Below, piece by piece: positions 1-13,395 of a stretch of 64,000 nucleotides of DNA; positions within the stretch are counted from its first letter, which is position 1; every line of letters begins with the position of its first letter. Origin of the DNA: Lunularia cruciata. Its lineage: Eukaryota; Streptophyta; Marchantiopsida; Lunulariales; Lunulariaceae. Both the position numbers and the translations under genes were made by a program. Where the stretch lies: positions 63,083,965 to 63,147,964 of the forward strand of contig OX419758.1 of the NCBI GenBank assembly GCA_948567375.1. The letters run 5' to 3'. The notes below the pieces were generated by a model, which saw only the letters and a list, made by a program, of their open reading frames with translations, had not been told where the DNA came from and searched no databases.

Positions 1-2436
1 GTATCACTCAGTCGAATTATGCAGTTTAGATGTGTACTCACTCCCCCGTATCTTTCCATATATGAAGCATGATGAATATTCCATAACCATGCAGTGACAT
101 CAGGGTAAATAATACGGCCTCATAAAGACTGCATGAATGCAGTACAGGGATGTATTTAAGTACCAAATCATTCAAATGATAGATGAATCTCGCGTCACAA
201 TTCCCGCGCAAAATGGAATCCGAAGAGACTAGATCATGTGGAATAAAATCTTATTTTGTCGTAATAAGAATCGTCGCTTAGGCAACATGAGTGATCAATG
301 TGTCCGCGGACCATTCCCAGGGCGTGAAGACCGCTAAAGAGTGGACAGAGTTTACCGAGGTCGGAACTGGCTAGCCGTGTGTAGGTTTCCCGTTTTGTCC
401 CTTAGCAGCTGCCAGATATATTTCACGGTTGTTACACATAGAACAGGCATATCGCCGCTAAAGTTTGCGGCTCGCATTAGTTGGCCAGCGTGTTGCTGTG
501 TCCACGGACGTGTTGTTAGAGAGGGAACACACAACCGTCTTTGAAACCCGGTAAGGCGGGAGCTAATTTTAACTGAAAGTAACCAAAACACACTATTTTC
601 GTTTCCTCGACGACGTTCTCCGTCATACAGGTATAGAACACACGTGGCAGTTGGCCACGCCATTCACTTGTTTGCGTGGCGGGAGTTAAGTGGGAAGCTT
701 TGTAAGTAGGGCTCTCACGTAGACTCAATGCTTTCTCGCCACGTCGTAGGACGATGGAGCCCCAGAGAAGCTAAAACTCGCCACTGAGCGCGCATTGGAA
801 GGAAAAGCGGTCCGACGTCTCTCCTCGACTGAATTTTCCGTCTCTCCGTCCTATCTGTATCCACATCCATCGTCCAATCCCGAAATTTTCACGAATTCTA
901 CTTTGACAGAGGAAGCGGAAACAATACTCTTGATCCCGCAAAAGTCGTCGAGTAACTCAAAACATTTCTTCGATCTCCTCTGTGAATGGATTATCCCCAC
1001 ATTGCAGAGGTTTGGTCCGAACAGTATATGGTGCTGTTACTCCTGTTAACCCTCATTCAATCTATACCAATTAGACCCGCCTCTTGATCCCTACCATTCC
1101 TTTCCCGTCCCATCTCTCTCTCTCTCCCCCGTGCTTCCCAACGATTGAATTCCCTCGTCATTCATTCTTATTCACTTCTCAACAGATTTACTTTTCCTTT
1201 AGTGAACAATATAGTCTTTTCTTGGGGACCACATCATCGTCTTGAGCGTATAAGTAAGTTGCGTGACTCACTCAATCGGGAGGTCGGTTGTAGTGAATGA
1301 CAGTGAAACGTTCCGTTTCCTCACGCGGTGTGTAGTAGTCTAATTTTTTTGAGGAAAGTCGACGCTTCAATGTTGTCGAGCCGACTTCTAACAAGCACGT
1401 ACGTACGACGACTTCACCAGTGTAGTAGTTGAGGGACAAGAAATTAATCCGTGGAACACCATATAGTGCCTCACTCCTTCCCCCTTCCTCAAATCAACAG
1501 CCGAGACTAACTCGTGCAACAGACAACCGTCGTCCACGAGCCGTTGCTCTCACCGCAATTCCTCCAGTGAATTGAGAGTTGAAGCCGTCACGAGACCACC
1601 CACTCCCCTCCCCCTCCCCCACATCAAACGACCATTGAACTGGGGAAAGGAAATGGAGGATTGCATACAGGCCTGACTGTGAACGTTCTTCGGCCCCGAT
1701 TGAGGAAAGTACCCATTTTAACGTCGATTCTCTCTCAGTGAGTAGATTTTATAGGGACCAGGGACTCATAAGGTTAGAACGATGGAGGGAGCTGTTGGAC
1801 CGGACTTAGAAGGCGGAATGAGGCATTCGATTTTTTGTTCGTTTGGGTAAGAAGCAGTGGCTAAAGTTCCAAGGTCCACGTACAACAGTTTTGTGAGATT
1901 TTAGCAAAGCTACTTCAAAGGCTATCGATAAGTATCCATCACAGCTGCCCGTGAACACCACATTGCGTGGCCATCACCTGAATTCTCCGCCGTTTGTCAG
2001 TTACTTATCGTAATCTTCAGCGAATGCCTGATCCCTTGAGATTGTAATTTCCATCGTAGTAGTGCAAGGAAAATCTTCCAACGAGAATTTGCTGCGGTCA
2101 ACTGATCTTAGGGAGTTACAGTTTACGCGGACCCTAAAATTTCTGAGCTCCTACAAGTGAGTATGGACGAGACTCCACCTGTTGAGAATCCACAGCTACC
2201 TAAAGTCACTGTCTGAAGCTTCGATCGAGAGGGAAACGAGTTCGAACCGAAGTATTTTTTGCAGTCCAATCGCTCCACAACATCAGTCGATGAGTACGCA
2301 GATCTCGATTCGGATCGAACGCCACCTGCTTGGATAAAGAGAAGCTCTCTGGTCAAAAATTGCCAGCTTTACTTCTGTTGTTCTCACATTTGAAAGGAGA
2401 TTGCTTTATTGTGGATAGGAGTCTGCGAGACTTCCG
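1..2436. promoter_or_regulatory. Upstream region of the XBAT31-like gene
   Basis: No convincing coding region is visible on either strand. The short open frames here are under 105 codons, overlap one another on opposite strands and match no family I recognise. A short TC dinucleotide run lies near 1113-1125, and pyrimidine-rich stretches are common from 1080 to 1620, as in many plant 5' flanks. The promoter and 5' UTR of the downstream gene should lie here, but I cannot place the transcription start or exclude a 5' UTR intron. Confidence 0.4.
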
Positions 2437-5400
2437 ATGGGCCAAGCTTTACGAATCAGTTGCGGGAACACAGTCGGTCAGCAGTTATTTTCAGCTATCA
2501 GAGAAGGGGATGTGGAGTACGTGATGCGGATGATACAAGATGAGCCGAAGCTTTTGAGGGCTGGGTTTTTCTACGACCGTCTTACACCTCTACATGTTGC
2601 GGCTCAATATGGACAATTGCAGGTACTACATCAATACGAACTCGTGCGCGAGTCCCGTCGATGTTGCAGTTTGATCCATGGTAGATAAATTGTCCAGGAG
2701 AAAACAAGGGTAGCAAGATGACCCAAAACTTACAGACATGATATGACAAAGTGCACCTGTCTTCCAAATCTATAATCTTGCAAGTCACCAGACTACCGCG
2801 CTTGGGGCCTTCAATCCCAAATGCTTTGGTCAATCTAGTGAGGAAATGTCGCTAGACATGAACGACGAGTAACTTTTGCGTGTCGATGCTTCTCTGTCTG
2901 CAGTCAAGGTTGAGACGGTTGAGAGAAGCTTCTGCCTTTTCTGCTCACATATCCCCGGTGCAAATAATGATTCCGTGCAAATAATGATGGTTAGTTTTTG
3001 CACGTCGTGTGCATCCAGAGTCCATATCATCGTGCCTCAGTGGGAGCACGCTAGAGTCCAGCTTGGAATGTGTATCCACGCATTCATGTTGTTGAGTAGA
3101 GAAAGCTTCGACTTTGACCAAGGTCCAGCGAGTTGTCGAAGGTGTGGCAACCACACACCCTGAAAGCTCGAGCTTGATACAAGTGAATGCTCCACGCAAG
3201 AATGTGTCGATCCTACCGTAAGCCTACCGTATTGGGAGACATTCAATTATTGGATGTCTCTATCCTGTCACGACGGACGAGGAAAAGTACTCACCCACCA
3301 GGTCACCATAGGCAGCAGCAGATCTTGCTGCACGCCTTTTCTTGCCTAGGCCAACGGCGAAGAATAAAAGGTGACCTGGTGGGTACTCCCTTTTGGTGTC
3401 AATAGTTCGGCCAAGGAAAGACTCCTCCGGATTTTCAGATTTCGATTCGGGTACAGGATGTATGTGTGGTCCTTGTGCTTACTCACGCTGAAGTGAGGTG
3501 TAGTAGGGCACTGTGGATTTGAGAGGATGGAACTGGGATTGACTGCGTAGAGGTTGTTGTTCGAAGGAACTAATGATATTTTATCAACTCGTTTGTTGGT
3601 TACTTGTGATGACCTCAGATTCTACACATGCTCTTGGAGCGGGGCGCTCTAGTTAACGTTTTGAACAGCACTGGACAGGTGGGTGATGATGGTGACCCTG
3701 CCCTTGTCATTCTCGTCACTGTGGGAGAAAAATGTGTGGAGTTGGTAGTCTGCTCACCAGTTTTTGTTGCTTGAACACTGCATGTGCGTCTAGTTATTGT
3801 TGTACAGTGGTTCTAGTTATTGATGTGATTTTGCTGTTACGGACGGGAATGCGCAGACCCCATTGATGCTGGCATGCAAAGGTGGTCGCTGGATGTGTAT
3901 TGAGCCTCTACTTGAAGCTGGAGCCAACGTAAGCTTCTCCCTCACCCAAGCCTTTATCCTAGCGAAAGTACAATTCCTATCGTCAAAAAAGTTGAGGCAT
4001 TTTATTAGCATCTCAAGATATCGACATAAGTTCCGTCGAAGAACAATTTGATCTGAGCTACACCTGTAGAACGAGATTGCGAACGGATTGGATTCATTTC
4101 TGTGCATTTCTGACGTTGAGGTGACAAATCTGAGCAGGTCTTGGCGTTCGACTACACTAGGGCGAGGACATGTTTACATTACGCAGCCCGGGGTGGCCAC
4201 ACCGAGTGCGTTCGTCGGATTTTAGCCGCCGCGGGACAAGAGGCGATAGCTAATTCGTGGGGGTTCGTGAGGTTCGTGAATGTACGAGATGCCCAAGGTA
4301 TCACCCCGTTGCACATGGCCGCTAGGCAAGGCTATGGCGGAGTTCTGCGCCTCCTTCTTCAAAGCGGAGCGCTCGTTTCCGCCACTACAACCACGACTGG
4401 CAACGGGTGAGTTCCCTTCTCTCCCCTCCAACCACAACGCTTGATGCATCTGCTCAAGTTAGTCAGTTATGAATGCCTGTCTCAGGTGGGATACAGTAGC
4501 TCTGACCAATAAGTGCTCAAGCCACCCACAAAACAATGGCCGGTGCATTCTTTTGAATCAGCCCCGCCAGACTCGGCTTGATTTCTCAGGAAGAAACCCA
4601 CGTCGTGAGACTCCCCTCACTATTGGAATTAATCGAGACGAAAAAGTCTCCCATATCATGAGACGGACGCTAGAGCTTTGTAGACATTCAGACAGGAAAT
4701 GAACGGGGACCACGTGGAGATTGGACTATATTCTGTAGAATTTGGTGTTTGCCTTGCCCACCGGACATGGAGTTTCGTAAGAAGCGGGATAAAGAAAGAA
4801 ACCACTGATGGTTCTCTCAGCGGCACACTTAGTGGAGAATATCCATCATAGGGTTCACGTGCCAGTTCTGAATAATTACTCCCGAGGATTTGCTCTAGTT
4901 TTAGGCATGATTAGACGGGGAAAGGGAGGGAGAGATAAATTTGTGCGAATCGGTTCCTTAATGGGGCAGGAACGCAATGCTATGCGTACCCTTTCCGTGT
5001 GTGTGGAGCAGGCCTGGACATGGAAGTATGCCCATTCACTACGCTGCTCGTGGAGGATCTGTCGAGTGCGTCAGGGAGCTACTGGCGTGGGGAGCTGATC
5101 GATCTCAACGAGATCTCATAGGGTAAGCAAAAAATTTTCATGTCTCTGCAACACACCATCTGTGCTATATCCAATCCTGTTTATTCAAGTTTCTCAGAAT
5201 GATCTGATTGAAAAGCTTGATGATAGAAGAAAGCAGCGATAAGTGCAGGTGAATGTGTTTTCATGCAAGTCTCTCCCTGCATTACGCCATCTGTATCCCC
5301 CTTCTGGTTTCTGAATTTCTCAATGGTCTGATTGAAAAGTATGCTGACAGCAAGGTGAAAGCAGTAGAAGTGGTGCTGAATATGTTGTCTGGGTGCTCAG

Positions 5401-6454
5401 ATATACTCCGTACGGTATAGCTATGAAATTCAACAACACTGCGTGCGCTGCCCTGTTGAATCCTAACGGGGCCGAGCCTTTAGTGTGGCCATCACCCTGG
5501 AAGTTCATGAGCGAACTCGAACCTGAAGCCAAGTCTCTGCTGGAAGCGGCTCTAGCTCAGGCCAACGATGAAAGGGACCGGGAGATGTCTGTTTCTTCGA
5601 GATCCAGTCGTTCGCGCTCCACAAAGCCGAAATCGAGAAGGGCGAAGAAAAGGACTTTGGCAGCCGTGCTGTCAACTCCAGAAGCGGATGAAGTCGTTCC
5701 ACCTCCTCCCAAGGAGGAAGAAGTAAAGGAGGAACTTCCAGAGGACAAGGCCATCACAGCTGAAGCCCCAATTGAGGTGAGATTATCTCTTTGCAAGTGC
5801 TGCCGCCTTCAACAATTTATCGTCTTTTCATAGGTTTTACTATGTTAGTTGTAGTCTTACGTAGTAAATCATGAAATGAACACTTAGTTCTTACCGTGTT
5901 GGTGTATATAAAGATATGAGCATCGCCTCCTGTTCTGTTCTATACTGTTTCGATGTCAATTTGTAGGTCGATTCTTGAGGTAAAGATTGGAGGAATTGAC
6001 TTATTGTTCTAATGTGTTATGCAATCAGACTGGAGGTTTGGGTGTTCAAGAAGTCTGCTGTATCTGCTTCGAACAGTTTTGTACCATTGAAGTTATGGAG
6101 TGTGGGCATCAGATGTGTGCAACCTGCACTCTCTCGCTCTGCTGTCACAGTAAACCCAATCCAGCGATCCCGTACTCTCCACCACCTTCCTGCCCCTTCT
6201 GTCGTCGCAACATCGGTCACCTTATCATTGCCAGACCGAAACCAAAATCCCAGGAGATCAAAGAGAAGAGCAAATCACGAAGAGCAAGACGATCAGGTGG
6301 GTCGAGACACAACTCGAAAGGTGGGTCTGGTGGCAAGGGGTCTTTCAGCGGTCCTCTTTTCAGCAGCAGACTTTCTGGGGGTAGGTGTGGATCAGGTGGA
6401 CGAGGTGCTTCAGGAAGAATTGCTGACCTGGACTGGCTCAGCCGTGTGTTTTAA
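2437..6454 (+). CDS. XBAT31-like: Ankyrin-repeat RING-type E3 ubiquitin ligase, XBAT31/XB3-like (spliced, 7 coding exons)
   Basis: Coding exons by GT-AG sites and unbroken frame: 2437-2622, 3619-3678, 3857-3928, 4138-4406, 5012-5122, 5401-5776 and 6029-6454, giving 499 aa. The start MGQALRIS resembles the MGQ start of XBAT31; Gly2 could be myristoylated, but residue 6 is Arg, which is not ideal. Ankyrin motifs follow in exons 1-5 (PLHVAAQYGQ, TPLMLACKGG, CLHYAARGGHTECV, TPLHMAARQG, MPIHYAARGGSVECV). Next come the family block NPNGAEPLVWPSPWKF, a charged Ser/Arg/Lys and Pro/Glu linker, and a C3HC4 RING at about residues 368-416 (CCIC, CGHQMC, TC, CPFC) with the long Cys6-Cys7 loop typical of the XB3 group. 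A Gly/Ser-rich basic tail ends the protein. The family ubiquitinates substrates in hormone and immune signalling; the substrate here is unknown. Exon junctions were not checked against transcripts. Confidence 0.9.
3293..3384. repeat. Intronic inverted repeat with 15-bp perfect arms
   Basis: Arms at 3293-3307 (ACCCACCAGGTCACC) and 3370-3384 are exact reverse complements separated by 62 bases. The loop itself holds a smaller inverted repeat around an AGATCT core (GCAGCA...TGCTGC). It lies inside intron 1 of the XBAT31-like gene, so the nascent RNA could form a branched hairpin. A decayed small transposon is an alternative. Confidence 0.6.
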
Positions 6455-9400
6455 AGCACAGCAGAATTCATTCATTCTCAAAGTTATCTTCGCTTCACAA
6501 ATTTCATCCAGCTAGCTAAAGTTTTCACAAAACATCTGAAAGAAAACTTCTTCCTTCTGATGCGCTTCGCTGCAGCCCAAACCCTGCATCCCCGCTGGCA
6601 AGTCGCCCCAATTTTTTCTCTTTTGGAGAACTGAACTGTCTCCAGAAGAGTCTCCAGTCTTCAGAACTCCAAGATTAGTAATCCTGACAACAGCTATATC
6701 ATTGAGTCAATTTGGGAGATGTCAATAATACTGGCAAAACCAGAGCACCAATAGCATTCAATTACTCTTTACTCATGAGAAAGGCCACTGTCACAATCAT
6801 TCTCCCTGGAATTTTTCCAAGGCGGCTTTACAACGTCCTAATCATCTAGATAGATGTTCGCCTATAACCTACCTTTCCCATTGCAGATTACTCCTAGTCC
6901 ATTGTCGTACTAGGATTTTTTTCTTGGGAGCGCTGGCCGAATTTTATTAAGCCATTGAGCCGCGTTTTATTCCTTCCGCCAGTGTTACCAGGTGCGTTCA
7001 TAGATAGATGGTCACCGTTTCTAGCAACAGACGAGATTACTGTACAAATCTTAGAAGTGTCCACATTGTATACCATATGCTGTAGGACATGGTGTGCTAA
7101 TCAGTAGCCCACTTTTCGTGATTGGTGGTAAGTCAATCTACAGACAACACCAACTGGTGTTTTTGTACACATGAAATGCAATTGAAGTCCTCTTTTATCT
7201 TTTCGGATTAAAACTTGAAGAGCTCCTTCAGCGCCACCTGTTTGACTCTCGATCAATTTTTGTTACGTACTTTCAAGTGTTTGATGGTAATAGAGATGAC
7301 TAGCAACCTGAATACCAAGAACCGGGAACCGAGCCTTGTTCGTCTACTTCTTAAGATGGTTTACGGTTCACTGAATCAGCAACACTGTAGTTTCCCCAGT
7401 AAAAAGAAGTACACATTTCCCTCCAAACCTGAGAGAACACTCCAGCCTTCGTTGCTTGAGCTTTTACTCACTCGGAAAGGTGTGGGAATATATGCTTTGA
7501 TAGAGAAGTATGCCCACCTATTCCCAATATTGCAGACCATCACTTTTTGGAAGACCAAGTGCTATTCACTGTTTTTGTGAAATCAAGATGGATATAAATA
7601 TCCTTAACACTTGGTCATTCTCCGCATGATAATTCAGCCTGATGAATCTTAATCACCCAGCGTTTTACAACTCTCACGCCAATACTGTGATTGTGGTAAG
7701 AATAGGGCATGAAATAAGAATTGCTGCGCAGCTACTTCGCTTGTTACTCCCTTCTGGAAGCCGAAACCATGGGATTTTTTTCTGTCTACAGATCTTAAAT
7801 TTACTTCTACGAACTGGGACTCACTCAGGTCTCTTTTCTCCAGATGGAGACTGACAGCTATGTGTCTCACTCGTCTCGTATTTGCCGTTGAACCAAGGAC
7901 GGAAAACAGTACATCGTCTATTCATTTCGATAATAATATTTCCTTTGCAGCAAGTGCACAGCCAACGATGTGAAATGCACAACGTTTCATTGCTGTCTAC
8001 TTAGTCCAGAATAAACCATTTTGACTCGTCATTCACCTCTAGTGCGTTCATGCAACTACCCAAATTACCCGAAACTGATCACCAAACTATGATCATGCAA
8101 CTTCAGCATCCACTTTAATGAACTTCAAGTTGCTCGGACGAACAGATCAGAACGGAAGATCTGCGACTGTTGCTGGTTAAATCTCAAGAAAACCAAAACT
8201 AATACGAAGGCATGCTAAGTAAGCTTCATAGTCCTACAAGGTATCAAACTCTGCAGCTCTGGTGCTCTGCCCAATTACCAAGTACGAGATTGTTGTTCAA
8301 CGTCAAGAAATGCGCAAAGATTCTCCTTCAACCACAATTTGATGCACGTGAAGTAAACCAAAACATTGCAAAGCCCAAGAACCCCAGTACCTACGGCATC
8401 CAGCTACTGCTCTAGAAGAACGGGTGGAAACCTTCTCAGCAAAGTATTCTAGAAGGATCGGTAGGGACACTATTGGTTAAAGAGTACCTGTTTTCCTTTC
8501 CAACCTAGGAAGAGCGAGAAACATAAAGCTGTCCCGGGGCAGGACGCCCCTCTGTCAATTAGCTTAGTGACACCCGGGTCACTCTTTTCTACGTTCTTGA
8601 TGGCAAAGCCATTTGGATCCACGGTTTTCTGTAACCGAGATTTGCGTATACAGCACGGTAGTTGCAGATTTGCCCTCCTGGTACCAAGATCTTTCAAGAC
8701 CTCGCTCAAACTGGTTCTGTTTTGAGGCAGAAACACAGCTTTGTTGCGGCTTTTGCCTCTTTCTGGTCCCAGCGTCTTATCAGTTATCCTAAACTTACTA
8801 CAGATGTTGAGGCACAAAGCCTTTTCTACTGTCTTGGGAACCTCATTGTATCATGAAAAGTTTTAAACTGTTGTACTTAGATCAGAAATCTCTCCGAGGC
8901 AGGAGAGGCAAGAAAAAGCTTCAAGCAGCACCTTCTGGATGTGAAGTAACTCACCAAAATATCCTGCAACGGCTCACAAACCATCGAGTAACAACCCTTA
9001 CGATTGGCCGCAAGAGAGAGTTGACTTAGAGATTCTTATAGACGAACCCTTAGTTTTCTTATTTCTCTAGCACTGCAATAGGCGTAGAGCCAACCAACAT
9101 CCTCCTCTCACTTCAAGAAGCCTGACCGTTTTCTCATATCGATATGGCTAGAGATTGTCTGCCCTAGCATTTAAAGCTGAGTCACCTCATACAACCTTCT
9201 CATGTCAAGGCTAAACCCACACCTATTCAGCAAGAAAGTGAGTATTTATCACCCATTTATAATATTCACTCCCCAAAGTGCTGCGAGCGCTTACCTTGTT
9301 TAAAGAGGAAGGTATCCGAAGTCAATCAAAGCACGCCCCAACAAAACTTGGACACATTCAGATTCAAGATTCAAAGTCTTATCCCATAGCAATTAAGACT

Positions 9401-11270
9401 GCTCTTCCGGAGGTTAGGTTGCTCCACCAAATTCCAAACCTCAAGCACAACGCAGCTGCTGCCAGTGAAGCACAGCCGGTATGCCAGTCAGTAAGTCAGT
9501 CACATACAAAGAAACCCTTAAAAGCACAAGAGCCAAAAGTGGTAGAGACAAGGCACTGTTCATGTTAGAGCAGCCAAAGAACTACCACCAATTTGGAAAT
9601 GAAACTGAAACACTGTTTCTTTGAGTTGTCGATTCCACACTACAAGAGAGAGGCCTTGCTGGTTAACAATGGCTCTGCGTTTTATGATTTTAAGAAAGGG
9701 CTCGACTCACCGGCACCTCGGGCAACAGCAACGCGGACCTGAAAGTAGGGCAGGCTCACTCAACTTTGTTTTGTTCAGAGTCCTGCCAAATTTTCACACG
9801 CAAAGAGACGAGAAAAGCACCTAAATGAAAAAGCTAGACTAACTATATGACAAAAAATGAGGCCAACCATTTCTGTCTTAAAGATACAGTTTGTCTTCTT
9901 CGGTCCAAACTCATATCCCAATGGGAAGACTTCGTATGGGAGAGGGGGCTCGGGCCAACCGCAGAGAGAGGCCCCCAGAAGCAGTCAAGTCTTGTCTAAT
10001 CTTCCTGAGGAACGCAGGAGTGAATCTGATCCTTGTCATCCTGAGTTCATGGAGATCGATTTGATCCCCCACTACTCCAAGTCAAAACTATCCACATCAT
10101 TGAGTCAAAATTATACACTCGTCTCCAGAGGCCTCAGGACCTCTTCCAAGGTATCAGAGAAACGAGTTCGAAATATCTTCCACATGCAAGAGAGCGAGAG
10201 CGAGTCAACCGCACGCAATAGAAGTTTATAAACAGATCCACATCTTGTTTCACCCTATTGTCCAACTTATCCCCTTCCCTTCATAATCAAGGCAAGAAGC
10301 GAAGAAAAAGAACTCAGATTCCATTCCAGGACCTTTAAGTAACACTCGAGTTCTTACATTCAAGAGGTATTCTGATCGAGAACCCATGCTGCTGCAAAGG
10401 CAGACTATGGAAAGCCTCCTCTCCACCAGTTGCACTTTATGTTCAATCCAAAGCTTCGCATCTCCAGAAGCCCCCTTTTCTGGTTCAGTTTCAGGCTTTT
10501 GCATCTTGTAATAATTTGTAACTATTGACTCGCAATAAGGTACTAAAGACCCATCAGGTATATCTCTTGAAAAGCACTTATATATCCTCAAATAAATGGT
10601 ACTATCAATAAGGTATTAAGGAACGTATCATTCTTGATAGTCCTGACTTGCTATTTTCTTAATAACATAAATGTAGAAAGGTATGAATGTATTTAAATCT
10701 AGAGTGAGCGTTCTGAACTCAACCGCAATTATAAGAATCAGTGAAAGTCTTTATGGATGTAAATGCTCTTCCTGAGGCAGGAATAATTCAGCTACTTGCC
10801 AGTAGAGTCTTCACGAGAAACTTTTAGAAGTTACCAAGAAGATTTTTTGATCCCAAGAAATTCACGGTAATGAGCCAAAACACGTTAAATTAAACAAGTA
10901 GCAAGATAATTGATAATAAATAAATACTTTCGTGGAGGAAGAGCTAAGCTTTACTTATACAACTGGTCATTATTAATCACATATTCAACTGACATGTATT
11001 AATGTATTAAGACCATCGTTATCCTTCGATTTTTCTCAAAACTCAATCAAATAATGTATCATAGGCTTAATCATATTCTTTAGTCTTTCACGTACCCTCC
11101 AAGTCTGTAGTTTCATTATGCTTCATACGTGTAGTATAATGGAATACATTGTGCACTAAATAGTTCAAATAACCTTAAAAATACATCAAAGCTTGCAATA
11201 AAGGATGGACACTCTAGGAAGCGGTATGGTATCCTTTAAGAGTAGATCTAGTAACTTTTTGGATCAATTT
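6455..11270. other. 3' flank and intergenic DNA, no recognised gene
   Basis: The 3' UTR of the XBAT31-like gene must start here; its end is not defined. Open frames at 8212-8415, 9278-9568 and 9857-10231 (plus) and 8470-8817 (minus) are up to 124 codons. They are broken by stops between blocks and match nothing I know. The stretch from about 8200 to 10600 is less AT-rich than its surroundings and may be a decayed gene or an inserted fragment, possibly organellar, but I cannot identify it. From about 10600 the DNA becomes AT-rich with no coding signal. Confidence 0.35.
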
Positions 11271-11690
11271 TCTATCATGATATTTGTAGTGCCAAAGCTA
11301 GTTTGCTTGGATATTAGAATGTTAATCTGGATAGTCATAACTATATTGATAGTTATTCAAAACTTATTTAATGACGTCCAGATTTCATATTAGGGTTAGT
11401 GATTACACCGTTAGAGCTACCATTTGCATCATCATATGGACAGTCAATTGCACCATTAGGGTTGGAGTTTCAGGTTAAGTCCAGAGGGGTATATCTTTGA
11501 AATGCTACTCTAGATAGCTCACTTATCTGATGTTGAGTTTTGGTGGTGATGGACAAAGACTGATGAGCGTCACCTAGTCTCTTAGCTAGAGTAGATGTGG
11601 CTTGACAGTGTAATCAATGGTCGTTGTTTATAATTTGTTGAGTTGAGAGTTGCATTTTTTATCCAAGTTGAGTGTGATTAAATTGATTAC
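11271..11690 (+). mobile_element. L4 LTR-like repeat, decayed copy
   Basis: It is recognisably similar to the repeats at 21147-21702, 42867-43425 and 59255-59655. Shared landmarks are GTAGTGCCAAAGCT near the start, a run of CACC/GTTAGAGCTACCATTTGCA motifs, GGTTGGAGTTTCAGGTTAAGTC and a late GAGTTGAGAGTTGCATTTTT. The 3' part is replaced by a different tandem-repeat block. It is probably the 5' LTR of an old element whose gag relic lies at 14260-15660, because the same LTR-gag order recurs at 59255-60556. Confidence 0.6.
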
Positions 11691-12830
11691 ATCAAAGAAG
11701 TGAGCCAAAGGGAAATCGGGTGCACGAAACTATGGACATGGTGGTATCTCTGGGCCTAGTGCAATCAATGGTGCCTTTGATAGATGTTACCTGATTTCAA
11801 ATCATTTGAGTGGAACCTATGCAGAAGCTTTGTCAAATTTGCATGGGAGACTTTATTGAGTTGAGAGTTGCATTTCTGATCCGAGTTGAGTATGTGATTG
11901 AATTTGTTAAATCATATAAATCAGATTGGGTGCAAGAAACTATGGACTTTGGTGGTATCTCTACACGTGGTGCAATTGATAGTACCTTTGATTATTGTTA
12001 CTTGATTTCAATTTCAATTGAGTGGAACTTGTGCAAAAGCTCTTTTAAATTTGCATTGGAGATTTTACAAATATCAAACCAAGTACAAAAGCTCTATCAA
12101 ATTTTCAAAAATCAAGTCAATGGGTGTTTAATTCAAGAGCAAAAGAGTGAAATTAGAGACCCTAGAATTGCAAATTGGACATTTACATCTGAAAAGAAAA
12201 ATTGGAGATAGATTGAGAATTTGATCTTTCCAAATTAGGGATTGGAAATCCACATCCCTCAAATTGGAGAGATTATGTTGTTTTAGCGGAGGACTCAGGG
12301 GTTTTCTAGATTAGCAAAAGGCTTGGAGGTTTGTTTTATTGGCAAGGGGCATCTAGAGTTGGAAGTTGCTTGAGTTTAGGTCAAATTTGGTGGAGGTTGC
12401 CCTATCTAGTGCTCAAGTTAGTGGAGGTTAGCCAAATTGTAAAGGTTTCAATTAGTGTGTGTCCAATTCAAGGGGAAGAGAGTGAAATTGGAGGCCCTAT
12501 GGTTGCAAATTGGAAATTTGCATCTGAAAAATTGGAGACTGATTGAGAATTTGATCTTCCCAAGTTAGGGATTGGAAATCCACATCCCCCAATTTGGAGA
12601 GATTTTGTTGTTTTAGCAAAGGACTTAGAGATTTTCTAAATGAGCAAAAGACCAAATCCCTTGAACTGGGGAGATTGTGTTGTTTTAGTGGAGGACTTAG
12701 GGGTTTTCTAGATTGGCAAAAGGCTTGGAGGTTTGTCAAATTGGTATAGGCATATGAAGTTGGAAGTTGCCTGAGTTTGGATCAAATTTAGGTGGAGGTT
12801 GCACTACCTAGTGTTGATTGGAAAGGGTTC
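11690..12830 (+). repeat. Complex tandem-repeat block with about 210-bp and about 333-bp periods
   Basis: The phrase around 11721 (TGCACGAAACTATGGAC) recurs at 11931, giving a 210-bp period over two units. From about 12147 another unit begins (AGTGAAATTAGAGACC) and recurs near 12480, a period of about 333 bp. A sub-block with TTGTTGTTTTAG and GGACTTAGGGGTTTTCTAG appears three times (about 12265, 12600 and 12675). Short open frames over this block are by-products of the repeats. It sits between an L4 repeat and a solo L1 LTR, so it probably belongs to the leader or internal region of the L4 element. Confidence 0.6.
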
Positions 12831-13395
12831 AAATTGGAAGATGAAAGGGTTGTGGGCTAGAGAGGCTAAAGGCCTAGCTAGAATGGCCAATAAACCAACT
12901 TGCTAGCATGAGACCAGCTAATTTAGATGGTTTCTTGGTATTCTTTTGATAAAAAGAGCACTCCTTCAAGATTATGCACAATAAAGTTTGAACCTTGGAT
13001 CTTTATTTCCTAGATTGGTGCCTTAGCCAATTAGTACACCTTCACTTGTTATTCTAAGGATTGATGTACTCATATATATACCTATGCATCTTTGTCTAAG
13101 AGAGGAGGTTTGATCTCATTCTTGGTGATCTTGGTAGCATAAGAGTAGATAAGTGTTTCTATTATGTCAAATACCAAACAGTTTTAGAGTCAATCCAATT
13201 TGGATTTATGATTTGATTATTTAGATTAATTGTGATTGCTACCTCTCTATTCTCTAGTTCCTATTTTTGTGAGATATCTTGATATTTAGAGCATTGGTAT
13301 TTAGGTGTGCTCTTGGTAGTGAGTGATGTTGTTGGTGTGATGATCTGTAGACCCTACGAGTGCATGTTGTGATAGTATGTTATAGGTTGCACTTT

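Noticed and set aside
8470-10231. Possible mitochondrial or plastid insert
   Set aside because: The composition differs from the flanks, but none of the translated pieces matched an organellar protein I know well, so no call is made.
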